The notes: generated from the sequence alone by a model not told the origin. Shown: positions 15,602 to 25,511, counted from the stretch's first letter. The stretch: DNA of 64,000 bases from Anaerolineae bacterium (GCA_013178095.1 JABLXK010000015.1:1-64000), one strand, 5' to 3'. Numbers and translations: made by a program.

Positions 15602-16405
15602 ATGAAGAAAGTTCTTCTTTTTATCACGATTTTATTAACGGTTATCGCCTGTACGATCAGCTTTCCCTCTTCTTCGTCCTATGACCGTGAAGTTGAAACC
15701 GGTGTGGCGGTGGCATTCACCCAAACTGCGCTGGCTGCCGCGCAGCAAAGCCCGGCTGCCACGTTGACGCTGGAAAACGCGGTCTCGCCCACGCCCACGC
15801 TCACCCAAACTCCCCCCGCCGACGATCCCAAAATCCAGCTTGGCGATCCCGACTGGCAGGATGACATTACATCCGACAAAAACTGGAGCCTGGCTCAGGT
15901 GAACGAGGGGATAGGAGAAGATGTTTTTACCCATTCAAAGGGCGCCATCGCCGCGCGAAACAGCTTTAGCTTTAACTGGATTCTCACCTATTTTTCGTTC
16001 CGCGATGCTTATTTAGAAGCCAAATTTGAAGTCGATACCTGCAGCAAGAATGACCGCTACGGGTTGATGGCCCGCGCAAAAGATTACGCGGATGGCATCG
16101 CATATTATTATACGGTGACCTGCGACGGTCATTACAACCTGCGGCGGGTAACCACCAGCGGCACAACCGAGTTGCTGGACTCACCATCCAGCGAAGCGCT
16201 TAACGCAGGCTCTGACCAAAGCAACACTCTCGGAATGTGGCTTAAAGGCTCTACCATACGCTTATATGCCAACAATCAATTTTTAACCGAGATCAACGAC
16301 AGCCAGATCGACGTGGATGGGCATTTCGGGTTTTTCGTTAATTCCGCTCAGACACCCGGTTTTACCGTTCATCTGGACGAAATCGCTTACTGGCTGATCG
16401 ACTAA
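15602..16405 (+). CDS. Lipoprotein with lectin/LamG-like domain
   Basis: A 267-residue secreted lipoprotein. The signal peptide ends in the lipobox VIAC (Cys about residue 17). A Ser/Pro/Thr-rich linker containing 'SPTPTLTQTPP' follows, then a beta-rich domain with 'AYLEAKFEVDTCSKNDRYGL' and 'GHFGFFVNSAQTPGFTVHLD'. This is the pattern of concanavalin-like/3-keto-disaccharide-hydrolase-type folds. GAGGTGA sits just before this ATG; an in-frame GTG six bases upstream lies inside that ribosome site and is less likely. TATAAT at 15570-15575 may be its -10 box. It may bind glycans at the cell surface. No catalytic residues could be assigned. Confidence 0.75.
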   Translation: MKKVLLFITILLTVIACTISFPSSSSYDREVETGVAVAFTQTALAAAQQSPAATLTLENAVSPTPTLTQTPPADDPKIQLGDPDWQDDITSDKNWSLAQVNEGIGEDVFTHSKGAIAARNSFSFNWILTYFSFRDAYLEAKFEVDTCSKNDRYGLMARAKDYADGIAYYYTVTCDGHYNLRRVTTSGTTELLDSPSSEALNAGSDQSNTLGMWLKGSTIRLYANNQFLTEINDSQIDVDGHFGFFVNSAQTPGFTVHLDEIAYWLID

Positions 16406-16429
16406 TATTGATTTTCTAAGGAGGTCGAT

Positions 16430-17386
16430 ATGGGTGTGCCGATTAAACCTTCGGAGATCACGCCTGAAGCCGTTTACATCTCCCGCCGCCGGTTTTTCCG
16501 CGATACCGCCCGCCTGGCCGCGGCCTCGCTGATTCTCAGCGCCTGCCGCCCGAAAAATACTCCCTCCCCGGCTGCCGACGCATCGGCAGCCTACCCCGCC
16601 CCGGCCGCAACCGGCTGCGCCGATGAATTGGGCGATGCGCTCACCGATTATCAGGACGTCACCGGATATACCAATTACTACGAGTTTTCCACCGATAAGA
16701 GCGGTCCAACCCGCCTGGCTGCGAATTTGACCACCAGTCCCTGGTCGGTGGCAGTCAGCGGCCTGGTCGATCAACCGCACACCTTTGACATCGACGAAAT
16801 CAAGGCGCTTTTTGATCAGGAAGAGCGCATCTACCGCATGCGCTGCGTGGAAGCCTGGTCGATGGTGATCCCCTGGATCGGTTTTCCATTGAAAAAACTG
16901 CTGGAACTGGTCAAACCGACTTCGGACGCCAAATTCGTGCGCTTTGAAACGCTCTACGATCCCGAGCAAATGCCCGGGCAGAAAAATTCCTTTTTTCCGT
17001 TTCCCTACGTGGAAGGCTTACGGTTGGACGAGGCCATGCACAGCTTAACGTTGCTGGCCACCGGATTATACGGCCGCGACCTCAGCCCGCAGAATGGCGC
17101 TCCCGTCCGCCTGGTGGTGCCCTGGAAATATGGATTTAAATCCATAAAAAGCATCGTGAAGATCGACCTGGTTAGCGAAATGCCGGTTTCATTGTGGATG
17201 GCTTCCGGCCCGAATGAATATGGCTTTTACGCCAACGTCAATCCCAACGTGCCCCACCCGCGCTGGTCGCAAGCCACCGAACGCCGCATCGGCGAATCCG
17301 GGCGGCGCGATACGTTGATGTTCAACGGGTACGAAGATGAGGTCGCTTCGTTATACGCCGGTATGGACCTGGCTGTGAATTTTTAA
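16430..17386 (+). CDS. msrP: MsrP-type molybdopterin-dependent methionine sulfoxide reductase
   Basis: A 318-residue catalytic subunit of the MsrPQ system, which repairs oxidised methionine in exported proteins. The N-terminus carries a twin-arginine motif, SRRRFFRD at residues 18-25, so it would be exported folded with its Mo cofactor. 'LILSAC' at 34-39 also looks like a lipobox, so the mature protein may be lipid-anchored at C39. The molybdenum-ligating cysteine is C139 in '[15 protein letters not shown]'. '[18 protein letters not shown]' is the typical oxidoreductase core. AAGGAGG precedes the ATG. The stop overlaps the msrQ start by one base. Confidence 0.9.
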   Translation: MGVPIKPSEITPEAVYISRRRFFRDTARLAAASLILSACRPKNTPSPAADASAAYPAPAATGCADELGDALTDYQDVTGYTNYYEFSTDKSGPTRLAANLTTSPWSVAVSGLVDQPHTFDIDEIKALFDQEERIYRMRCVEAWSMVIPWIGFPLKKLLELVKPTSDAKFVRFETLYDPEQMPGQKNSFFPFPYVEGLRLDEAMHSLTLLATGLYGRDLSPQNGAPVRLVVPWKYGFKSIKSIVKIDLVSEMPVSLWMASGPNEYGFYANVNPNVPHPRWSQATERRIGESGRRDTLMFNGYEDEVASLYAGMDLAVNF

Positions 17387-18015
17387 TGAAGCTTACCCGC
17401 GGTCAGATCATCGCGTTTATTTTTTGCCTTATCCCCTTATTGGCAACCATAACATCCTGGGGTTTCGGTAAACTAAGCGCCAATCCCATCCAGGATCTCA
17501 CCTTACGCAGCGGGCAGGCGGCCATTCGTATTTTACTCATATCCTTAGCCTGCACGCCGTTGAAGAATCTTTTTCATCTAAACTCGCTGATACCGGTGCA
17601 GAAGGTGTTGGGGTTGGCTGCTTTCTTTTACGCTGTTCTTCATTTTCTGATCTTCACAGGATTGGATTATGAATTCAATCCGCTGTGGATCATGGCCGAG
17701 CTCGCGCAAAAACCCTTCCTCCGCCTTGGACTGATCGCCCTGCTGCTTATGCTTCCCCTGGCCGTGACTTCATTGCGGAAACTGCAAGCCCGCCTGGGTT
17801 CCAGGTGGAACCAGCTGCACCGCCTGGTTTATGTGCTGACTGCATTGGCACTCGCCCATTCCTACCTGGCTGCCAAAGGCGATGTGCTGATCCCCCTGAT
17901 ATCCACATTCGTTTTTCTCATACTCATGCTGTTGAGAATCCCGCCATTGAGTAAAATATCTATAAGCAGCAGTCCCGGTTGTTTGAAGAAAATCGACCGG
18001 TATCTGCTGCAATAG
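17386..18015 (+). CDS. msrQ: MsrQ-type haem membrane subunit
   Basis: A 209-residue integral membrane protein of the ferric-reductase-like MsrQ/YedZ family that passes quinone-derived electrons to MsrP. About six hydrophobic helices are visible, with candidate haem ligands in 'VLHFLIF', 'QLHRLVYV' and 'LAHSYLA'. TAATG coupling with msrP confirms the pair. The C-terminus after residue 190 is extended and polar. Confidence 0.88.
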   Translation: MKLTRGQIIAFIFCLIPLLATITSWGFGKLSANPIQDLTLRSGQAAIRILLISLACTPLKNLFHLNSLIPVQKVLGLAAFFYAVLHFLIFTGLDYEFNPLWIMAELAQKPFLRLGLIALLLMLPLAVTSLRKLQARLGSRWNQLHRLVYVLTALALAHSYLAAKGDVLIPLISTFVFLILMLLRIPPLSKISISSSPGCLKKIDRYLLQ

Positions 18016-18025
18016 ATAAACCATC

Positions 18026-20131
18026 ATGGCATTGACCTACACCGAAACCCAACAGAACGTCATTCAATTGCCGCTGGATTCCCGCGCCTTTCTGGAAGGC
18101 CCGGCCGGCAGCGGCAAGACCAGCGCCGCGCTGGCCCGCCTGGAAAGGATACTGCAGCACGTTCCCGGCCATGAGGTCCTGATCCTCGTGCCCCAGCGCA
18201 GCCTTGGCAAACCCTATTACGATTACGTAAAAAATAATCCGGATTACCGCGGCAGCCTGCCGTCCATCCTCACGCTGGGCGGTTTGGCACAGCGGATGAC
18301 CAATTTATTTTGGCCGCTGGTAGCTGAACAAGCCGGTTTCCGCGATCCGGTGCGGCTGCCTTATTTCCTCTCCCTGGAAACAGCGCAATATTGCATGTCG
18401 CGCATCGTCGATCCGAAACGCGAACAAGGTTTATTCAATTCGGTGACGATCGAGAAAAATCGCATTTACAGCCAGATTCTTGATAACCTGAACAAAGCCG
18501 CAGTGGTTGGATTTGCCATCGACGAGATCGCCGCGCGGTTGAAAGCCGATCTCAATCTTGAGCCCAGCCTGGCACCCGCCCTGGACCAGGCCCAGGCTTG
18601 CGCGTTGGATTTCCGCCGGTTTTGTTTCGACTATAACCTGATGGATTATTCGCTGCAAATCGAGGTTTTTTTCAAACATGTCTGGCCGCTGCCGCATTGC
18701 CGTAAATACTTCGAAACTTTTTACCCGCACGTCTTTTTCGATAACATCGAAGAGGATGTGCCGGCCGCCCACGATCTGATGCAAGCCTGGCTGCCCGAAT
18801 GTAAATCCGCATTGCTGATCATGGACCGGCAGGCCGGCTACCGTACCTTCCTGGGCGCCGATCCATCCAACGCGGAAGCGTTGAAATCCGTCTGCGATCG
18901 GCAAATCATCGCGCAGGACACCTTTAAATCATTAACCGGCATGGTGGATTTTCAAATTGCCTTAACCAGCTGCATCCGCCACGAACCATCTGCCGCCATA
19001 CTGCCGGACCTCAACCCGGTTTTGACTTTAAAAGATTTCCACTTTTACCCCGAAATGCTGGCCGGGGTTGCGGACGAAATCGCCGGTATGATCAAAAATG
19101 CTTCGGTCCAGGCCGGTGAAATTGTCATCCTCGCGCCTTACCTCTCGGATGCCCTGAAATTTTCGCTGGAGCAATTGCTTCAGAACAGAAATATCCATTC
19201 TTATTCCTCGCGGCCTTCGCGCATGTACCTGGATGAACCGGCGGTCAAGTGCGTGCTGGCTTTCGCCAAACTGGCGCACCCGCAGTGGGAGATGACTGTC
19301 TCGCATTTCGAATTACGGGATGCACTCATGCAGACGCTGCCTAATTTAGATGTCATCCGCGCCGATCTGATCGCCCAGACCTTGTACGCACCCTCAACAG
19401 GGTTGAAATCCTTTGACGGGGTGACCAACCCGCAAATGCAGGCGCGTATCACCTTTGCTTTCGGTGAGAAACTGGAACAGATACGCGCATGGCTGCAAAC
19501 CTACGCCAGCAAGGATGCGCTTCCGCTGGATATTTTCCTCAGCCGGTTGTTCGGCGAATTGCTCTCGCAGAAAGGTTTCGGTTTCTTTGATCGTTATGAA
19601 GCGGGCGCGCACATTGCCCAATTGATCAACGCGATCAAATCCTTCCGTCAATTCCTGTCCGTGGTTTTCGGGATGGATGAAATTTCCACCGGGATCGAAT
19701 TTATCCGCACCGTGGAAGCAGGATTGCTGCCCTCCGCTTTCCTCAACCGTGATGAAGCGCCGCGGGATGCCGTGCTGATCGCTCCGGCGCATGCATTTCT
19801 CATGGAAAACCGCGCGGTTGCCTGCCAATTTTGGCTGGATATCGGCAGCCTGGGTTGGTGGGAACGCCTTAACCAACCGCTGACCAACCCGTACATTCTG
19901 CGGCGCGATTGGCAGCCCGGGACAGTCTGGAGCTACAACCAGGATTTCAACGCCAACCAGGAACACATGCAGCGCCTGGTTTCCGGCTTGCTGCAGCGCT
20001 GCGAGAAGCATCTTTACGTCTACAGCGTTCAGACCAATGAGCGCGGTTCCGAACAACGCGGGCCGTTGCTGCAGGCTTTCCAGACGTTGCGCAAACGTGT
20101 ATTCGCAACTCAGGGAGGCAAGGATGTTTAA
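18026..20131 (+). CDS. AddB-like UvrD-superfamily ATPase without nuclease domain
   Basis: A 701-residue SF1 helicase-like protein. A Q-like motif precedes the Walker A GPAGSGKT at residues 25-32. The Walker B position reads 'VFFDNIEED' with D239-N240 where active helicases have DE, so ATP hydrolysis may be impaired. 'YSSRPSRMYLDEPAVK' and the C-terminal 'KHLYVYSVQTNERGSEQRG' resemble AddB/RexB helicase-like subunits. The AddB nuclease domain and its cysteines are missing here but appear two genes downstream as a separate protein. It is the first gene of a coupled run with a UvrD helicase, nuclease and RecJ, which argues for double-strand-end processing. No Shine-Dalgarno sequence is obvious. 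The exact subfamily is inferred. Confidence 0.7.
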   Translation: MALTYTETQQNVIQLPLDSRAFLEGPAGSGKTSAALARLERILQHVPGHEVLILVPQRSLGKPYYDYVKNNPDYRGSLPSILTLGGLAQRMTNLFWPLVAEQAGFRDPVRLPYFLSLETAQYCMSRIVDPKREQGLFNSVTIEKNRIYSQILDNLNKAAVVGFAIDEIAARLKADLNLEPSLAPALDQAQACALDFRRFCFDYNLMDYSLQIEVFFKHVWPLPHCRKYFETFYPHVFFDNIEEDVPAAHDLMQAWLPECKSALLIMDRQAGYRTFLGADPSNAEALKSVCDRQIIAQDTFKSLTGMVDFQIALTSCIRHEPSAAILPDLNPVLTLKDFHFYPEMLAGVADEIAGMIKNASVQAGEIVILAPYLSDALKFSLEQLLQNRNIHSYSSRPSRMYLDEPAVKCVLAFAKLAHPQWEMTVSHFELRDALMQTLPNLDVIRADLIAQTLYAPSTGLKSFDGVTNPQMQARITFAFGEKLEQIRAWLQTYASKDALPLDIFLSRLFGELLSQKGFGFFDRYEAGAHIAQLINAIKSFRQFLSVVFGMDEISTGIEFIRTVEAGLLPSAFLNRDEAPRDAVLIAPAHAFLMENRAVACQFWLDIGSLGWWERLNQPLTNPYILRRDWQPGTVWSYNQDFNANQEHMQRLVSGLLQRCEKHLYVYSVQTNERGSEQRGPLLQAFQTLRKRVFATQGGKDV

Positions 20132-22334
20132 ACCGCGACCGGGCCAGAATGAGGTCATCAACTACCGGAGCGGCAAGATGGGCATCGCCGCTGTGCCGGG
20201 TTCAGGCAAGACGCACACGCTTTCCCATCTCGCTGCCCGCCTGGTTGCCAGCCAGGATTTAGCAGAGGATCAGGAAATCCTGATCGTGACGCTGGTCAAT
20301 TCCGCTGTGGACAATTTTTCCAGTCGTGTAGCAGGGTTTCTGCGTGAATTCAACCTGCTGCCCGGCATCGGCTACCGCGTGCGCACGCTGCACGGTCTGG
20401 CCTACGATATCATCCGTGAAGAGCCTGCCATGGCCGGGTTGGATAATCATTTCACAATTATCGATGAAAGCGCCGCCTCCGCCACGCTCAACCAGGTGGT
20501 AGATGCCTGGAAACGAGCCCATCCCGATTTCATCCGCGCATACACCGCCGAAAATCAGGTACCGGAGCAATTGGGAAAGCCATGGAATGAACTGTTGGTT
20601 TCCCTGGCAACCAGCTTTATCAAACAGGCCAAAGATTACGAGTTGACGCCTGAGATGATCCGCACCAGGCTCGACAAACTGAAAGAACCTTATCCCTTGC
20701 TGGAGATGGGGTTTGGTATCTATGGCGCTTACCAGCAGGCTTTGAAATACCGCGGCGCGGTTGATTTCGAGGATTTGATCCGCCTGGCATACAAAGTCCT
20801 CGTCAACAACCGCGACTACCTGGAGCGGCTGCGCCGCCGCTGGCCGGTTATCCTGGAGGATGAAGCCCAGGATAGCAGTATGATCCAGGAAAAACTGCTC
20901 AGCCTGCTGTGCGGGGATGATGGCAATTGGGTGCGGGTGGGCGACCCAAACCAGGCTATCTTTGAGACCTTCACCACCGCCGAACCGCGCCTGCTGCGCG
21001 AATTCCTGGAACGCGAGGATGTAACGCCTGTCGACCTGAAGTATTCCGGGCGTTCGGCGCGCAGCATCATCGAGCTGGCGAATTTCCTCAATCGCTGGTC
21101 GCAGCAAGACCATCCCGTGGAGGAATTACGCGGGACGCTGAGCGAACCTTATATTCACCCCACTCCCCCCGGCGATCCGCAGCCTAACCCGCCGGACACG
21201 CCGGGAAACATCATTATTTTCGATAAGAAACTACAGCCGGATGAGGAGTCCAAAACTGTGGCGAACAGCGCCCGTAAATGGCTGACGGAAAACCCGCAGG
21301 GTACCTTGGCGATCCTGGTTCCGCGCAATGCACGCGGCGCGGAGGTTGTGGAACAATTGACTGCCCTCAAAGTGCCCTTTCTGGAGATGCTGCGCAGCAG
21401 CAAAGCCACGCGCGATGCCGCCCAGGCGCTTTCTGATATCCTGGGATTCTTCGCCCATCCTTCCGCCCGAAAAAACCTGTTGAATGCCGTCCTCAGTATC
21501 GTGAGCGTGAAATACGGCAAAGCCACCAGCGAAGAGCATGCCAAAGAAATCCGCCAATTGGTGAACGCGTCAGATCAACCTGAAAACCTGATCTTCCCAA
21601 CGATATCCGAAGCGATTTCTGGCGAAAAGGAAATCTCGGCTGAAATGCTCCTCAAGCAGGCGGCAGCTTGCCTGAACCAGTGGCAGCAGGCCGTGCTCCT
21701 GCCCATCGACCAGACCGTAATGACCATATCCATGAACTTGTTCAACGAGCCGGTTGATTTGGCTTTGGCTTACAAACTGGCAGTGCTGTTGGGTTCAGCC
21801 GCCGCCCTCAATCCTGAATGGCGTTTGCCCGATTTTTGCCGCGAACTGGAAGAGATTGCAGGCAACCGCTACCGCCTGTACGGCTTTTCTGATGAAGATA
21901 CCGGTTTCGATCCGGACACGCATAAAGGCGTGGCAGTCATTTCCACCATGCATAAAGCCAAAGGCCTGGAATGGGACCGGGTTTACCTGGTATCAGTCAA
22001 TAACTACGATTTCCCTTCCGCGCAAAACGGCGACAGCTATATGTCGGAAAAATGGTTCGTGCGCGGCCATCTGAATCTGGAAGCGGAACTAATCGCGCAA
22101 TTGAAAGCCCTGGTGAAAAATGATATGGTCGCTTTGAAACTGCCGGAAGGTCAGGCAACACAGGACGCCCGCCTGGACTATGCAGCGGAGCGGCTGCGCT
22201 TGCTCTATGTCGGGATCACGCGTGCGCGGCGCGAACTGGTCATTACCTATAATACCGGGCAGCGCGGTGATTGTCATGAAGCGCTGCCGTTGACTGCCTT
22301 AAAGGACCATCTGGAGCAGAACAATGCCGATTGA
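20124..22334 (+). CDS. UvrD/AddA-like superfamily 1 DNA helicase
   Basis: A 736-residue 3'-5' SF1A helicase. Walker A is AVPGSGKT at residues 23-30. The usual Q motif is near 'RPGQNEVINY'. Walker B is 'ILEDEAQDS' (DEAQD 246-250). Motif III is 'VGDPNQAIFETF', motif V 'TMHKAKGLEWDRVYL' and motif VI 'LLYVGITRARRELVI'. All catalytic motifs are intact, unlike its upstream partner. There is no C-terminal nuclease domain, in contrast to AddA/RecB. The ATG follows GGGAGGCAAGG and overlaps the preceding gene by 8 bases. Its stop overlaps the nuclease gene by 11. It is probably the motor of a multi-subunit helicase-nuclease. Confidence 0.85.
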   Translation: MFKPRPGQNEVINYRSGKMGIAAVPGSGKTHTLSHLAARLVASQDLAEDQEILIVTLVNSAVDNFSSRVAGFLREFNLLPGIGYRVRTLHGLAYDIIREEPAMAGLDNHFTIIDESAASATLNQVVDAWKRAHPDFIRAYTAENQVPEQLGKPWNELLVSLATSFIKQAKDYELTPEMIRTRLDKLKEPYPLLEMGFGIYGAYQQALKYRGAVDFEDLIRLAYKVLVNNRDYLERLRRRWPVILEDEAQDSSMIQEKLLSLLCGDDGNWVRVGDPNQAIFETFTTAEPRLLREFLEREDVTPVDLKYSGRSARSIIELANFLNRWSQQDHPVEELRGTLSEPYIHPTPPGDPQPNPPDTPGNIIIFDKKLQPDEESKTVANSARKWLTENPQGTLAILVPRNARGAEVVEQLTALKVPFLEMLRSSKATRDAAQALSDILGFFAHPSARKNLLNAVLSIVSVKYGKATSEEHAKEIRQLVNASDQPENLIFPTISEAISGEKEISAEMLLKQAAACLNQWQQAVLLPIDQTVMTISMNLFNEPVDLALAYKLAVLLGSAAALNPEWRLPDFCRELEEIAGNRYRLYGFSDEDTGFDPDTHKGVAVISTMHKAKGLEWDRVYLVSVNNYDFPSAQNGDSYMSEKWFVRGHLNLEAELIAQLKALVKNDMVALKLPEGQATQDARLDYAAERLRLLYVGITRARRELVITYNTGQRGDCHEALPLTALKDHLEQNNAD

Positions 22335-23154
22335 AACGAATTTCATATTCAGCGCCAACAGCTTTCAGGATTACCTGGATTGCCCGCGCCGCTTCGAATT
22401 GAAATACCTGCTCAAGCAGAACTGGCCGGCGGAGGAAAGCGAACCGGTGCTGGAATTCGAACACAACGCTGAATTAGGCAACCGTTTTCACCGGATGGTA
22501 CATCAATATTTGAATGGAGTCCCGCAGGAAATCCTGCTGGCATCTATTCAGGATGCTGCTTTGCATGAATGGTTCGCTAACTTTCATGCCTTTTACTCCA
22601 GCCGCAAGTTTGTGCAAATTTTCAGTGAATTCAGCCTGCGCGCTGTTATTAATCAATCGCCGTTGGTTGCGGTTTGCGACTTGATCGCTTTAACCGCTGA
22701 TGGCAATTTGTGGATTCTGGACTGGAAAACATCCGCAAAAAAAACCCGCAGGGAAAATTTGAACGACCGCATTCAATCCATCCTGTATCCTTTCATTGCG
22801 CTTGAGTGCGCGGATCGAATTTTCCCGGATATCCGACTCCAGGCGGAAAATATCCACATGGCTTATTTATTCGTCCAACATCCGGCTGATAACCTGCTGA
22901 CGTTTGATTATTCGCCCGATTCCCATCAGCAAAACCGCGCATTTCTAACCGCCACCATCGGGGAGATCCTTTCTAAAGAACCAGGTACGTTTGAGTGCAC
23001 AGCGGAAGCGCGCCGCTGCCGTTTCTGCGTTTACCGGTCACTGTGCGAACGCGGGATTACCGCCGGAAATCTGGCAGAGCTGGAGGATGCATCCGATCTG
23101 CAGGATACCCTCTCCAACCTCGATTTCGACGCTCAGGAAGAGATCGCATTCTAA
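22324..23154 (+). CDS. RecB/AddB-type PD-(D/E)XK nuclease with Fe-S cysteines
   Basis: A 276-residue stand-alone nuclease of the RecB/Cas4/AddB family. The N-terminal 'FSANSFQDYLDCPRRFELKY' gives C20. The core includes H56 ('GNRFHRMVH'), D119 ('VCDLIAL'), D133 and K135 ('ILDWKTS') and Q151...Y155 ('RIQSILYPF'). The C-terminal cluster 'CTAEARRCRFCVYRSLC' supplies C232, C235 and C241, which with C20 should hold a 4Fe-4S staple as in AddB, Cas4 and Dna2. It is translationally coupled to the UvrD-like helicase. It is not likely to be Cas4, since there is no CRISPR locus here. Confidence 0.88.
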   Translation: MPIETNFIFSANSFQDYLDCPRRFELKYLLKQNWPAEESEPVLEFEHNAELGNRFHRMVHQYLNGVPQEILLASIQDAALHEWFANFHAFYSSRKFVQIFSEFSLRAVINQSPLVAVCDLIALTADGNLWILDWKTSAKKTRRENLNDRIQSILYPFIALECADRIFPDIRLQAENIHMAYLFVQHPADNLLTFDYSPDSHQQNRAFLTATIGEILSKEPGTFECTAEARRCRFCVYRSLCERGITAGNLAELEDASDLQDTLSNLDFDAQEEIAF

Positions 23155-23163
23155 GGCAGTAGC

Positions 23164-25476
23164 ATGAAATGGCTTAACCCTCAACCTTGGGCTGCATCGG
23201 TCGAAATCAGCGAACACTTCGGGAACAGCATCCTGTTGGCGGAACAGCTCGCCAGGCGCGGGTTGACAGCACTGACGGACGCACAGGCCTATCTCGACCC
23301 CGCCCATTATGACCCGGCATCTCCTTTCGTTTTTTCGGATATGGAAAAAGCGGTTGGGCGTATTCAAAAGGCCATCGCGCGCAAGCAGACCATTGGCGTT
23401 TGGGGCGATTTCGACGTGGATGGGCAAACCTCCACCGCGCTCCTGGTGCATGGGCTGCGCCGCGCCGGCGCGCAGGTGCGCTTCCACATCCCCAACCGGG
23501 CGCGTGAGTCGCATGGCATCCGCACGGAATTCTTAAAAGAATTCATGCAACCCGGATTGGATCTGTTGATCACCTGCGACACCGGCATTTCAGAACTGGA
23601 TGCGCTGCAATATGCCACAGCTCAGGGATTGGACGTCATTCTGACCGACCATCATTCCTTGCCGGAGCAGCTCCCGCCTGCGCTGGCAATCATCAATCCG
23701 CGCATGCTGCCCGAAGATCATCCAATGAGCCACCTGGCGGGCGTGGGCACGGCATTCCAGGTGATACGCGGATTGTTCGAATCGATCAATCTTCGCGATG
23801 CGGTTAATGATTATCTTGACCTGGTTGCGCTCGGCACCATTGCCGACCTGGTCGAGTTGGAAGGCGAAAACCGATATTACGCCCAGCTTGGCTTAAGCCG
23901 TATGGCCGGCGCGATGCGCCCTGCTTTGAGCGCCATGTTGGAATGCGCGGGTTACCGCAATAGCGGCGTCAACGAAAGCCTGATCGGATACACGCTCGCC
24001 CCGCGATTGAACGCGGTCGGCCGGCTGGAGGATGCCGGCCGCAACGTGGATTTTCTGCTTTCGGATGACGCGGATTTTCTTCAGCAAACCGCCGGCTGGC
24101 TGGAAGACCTGAACAGCCAGCGCAAGCTGGCTGTGGAAGGGGTCTACCAGTCCGCCCGCGCCATGCTGGATAAAGAACCTGCCCTCGCGCAATACGCAGT
24201 GTTGGTGCTGGCCAAATCGGGTTGGGAAAAAGGCGTGGTGGGAATCGCTGCCAGCCGTCTGGTGGAGGAATTCAACAAACCGGTGGTGCTGCTCAATATT
24301 GATCAGGAAACCGCCGCCGGTTCGGTTCGCTCGGTGGCAGGGATCGACATCATCTCGGCGATCCGCGCCAACGCCGCCTATCTCAACACGTACGGCGGAC
24401 ATCCCATGGCTGCCGGGCTTTCATTGAATACTTCCCAATTGCCTGCTTTCCGGGAGGCTTTGTCGCAAACCGTGCGCACGGCCGCCAGAGGCTTGCCTGT
24501 GGAAAGCCAATTGCAGGTAGACGCCTACCTGCCTCTGGTTAATCTGACATCCGACCTGGCGGATGAAATCGATCGCCTGGCACCTTTCGGCAGTGGCAAC
24601 CCGCCCCCGGTGCTGGTAACGCGCGCGCTGGAATCGAACAAACCGATTCCCCTTGGAAAGAATGAGGAGCACCTGAAACTGATTGTGCGTGACAAATCCG
24701 GGGAAACGCGCGAGGTGCTCTGGTGGAACGTCCGCGGACGGAAAGCGCCGCAAGGACGCTTCGACCTGGCTTACTATTTGCGTTCAAACGAGTTCAACGG
24801 CCGGCGCGGCATCTCCCTCGAATTGATCGACTTTCAGGAATCCCGTGCCGAGTCCATCGAGGTCAGGCCGCCCCTGGTCACAGCAGATTTTCTGGATTAC
24901 CGCTTGCACCCGCAGGCTTTGGAACTGGCGGCCGCGCTCGCCAATCAGCCGGATACTTGCCTATGGGGCGAAGGATTCTCCCGCCGGTTGGCTTTTTCAA
25001 CCAGAAACCGCAATCAACTGGAGCAAAGCAGCGTGTTCGCGATCCTGACGCCTCCTCCCTCCCCGGCGCTGCTGCAGGAAGTTCTCAGAAAAGTCCGTCC
25101 AAAGCGCGTTGTATTTTTCCGGCTGGACAGCCCGGATGACAGGCTGGATGGATTCCTCGCCAAATTATCCGGCCTGGTTAAATTTGCCCTCAATCATTAT
25201 GACGGGCGGGTTAAAACCGCCGATCTCGCGGCCGCCCTGGGGCACACGGAAACCTTGATCGCAATGGGATTGCAGTGGTGGCAGGCGCATGGAGATATCC
25301 GAATTGAAAACAACGCCGATAGCGGTTGGCGCATATCCCGGAATGCCGATTCACAAAATCAGGACAATAAAATCCTCAACCGCCTGGCCAATCAGATCCA
25401 CCAGGACCTGGCGGAAGAATCCGCCTTCCGTTCCTTTTACCTGCGCGCAGAACCTGCCTCGCTGCTGCGGAAATGA
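23164..25476 (+). CDS. recJ: Single-strand-specific exonuclease RecJ
   Basis: A 770-residue DHH/DHHA1 exonuclease that degrades 5' single-stranded ends in recombination and repair. The motif 'VWGDFDVDGQTSTALLVHG' gives D82, D84 and D86. 'ITCDTGIS' gives D139, and the DHH triad is at 162-164. DHHA1 is represented by 'GWEKGVVGIAASRLVEEFNKP' and 'GGHPMAAGLS', followed by an OB-like domain. The C-terminal 230 residues form an extra winged-helix-like extension with basic patches. It starts 9 bases after the nuclease stop, so it shares the helicase-nuclease transcript. Confidence 0.92.
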   Translation: MKWLNPQPWAASVEISEHFGNSILLAEQLARRGLTALTDAQAYLDPAHYDPASPFVFSDMEKAVGRIQKAIARKQTIGVWGDFDVDGQTSTALLVHGLRRAGAQVRFHIPNRARESHGIRTEFLKEFMQPGLDLLITCDTGISELDALQYATAQGLDVILTDHHSLPEQLPPALAIINPRMLPEDHPMSHLAGVGTAFQVIRGLFESINLRDAVNDYLDLVALGTIADLVELEGENRYYAQLGLSRMAGAMRPALSAMLECAGYRNSGVNESLIGYTLAPRLNAVGRLEDAGRNVDFLLSDDADFLQQTAGWLEDLNSQRKLAVEGVYQSARAMLDKEPALAQYAVLVLAKSGWEKGVVGIAASRLVEEFNKPVVLLNIDQETAAGSVRSVAGIDIISAIRANAAYLNTYGGHPMAAGLSLNTSQLPAFREALSQTVRTAARGLPVESQLQVDAYLPLVNLTSDLADEIDRLAPFGSGNPPPVLVTRALESNKPIPLGKNEEHLKLIVRDKSGETREVLWWNVRGRKAPQGRFDLAYYLRSNEFNGRRGISLELIDFQESRAESIEVRPPLVTADFLDYRLHPQALELAAALANQPDTCLWGEGFSRRLAFSTRNRNQLEQSSVFAILTPPPSPALLQEVLRKVRPKRVVFFRLDSPDDRLDGFLAKLSGLVKFALNHYDGRVKTADLAAALGHTETLIAMGLQWWQAHGDIRIENNADSGWRISRNADSQNQDNKILNRLANQIHQDLAEESAFRSFYLRAEPASLLRK

Positions 25477-25511
25477 TAAGTTGCAAATTTGACAATTTTA
25501 GTCGGATTAAT

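Noticed and set aside
22324..23154. Possible Cas4
   Set aside because: The four-cysteine nuclease resembles Cas4, but it is coupled to helicase genes and recJ with no CRISPR array or other cas gene in the window.
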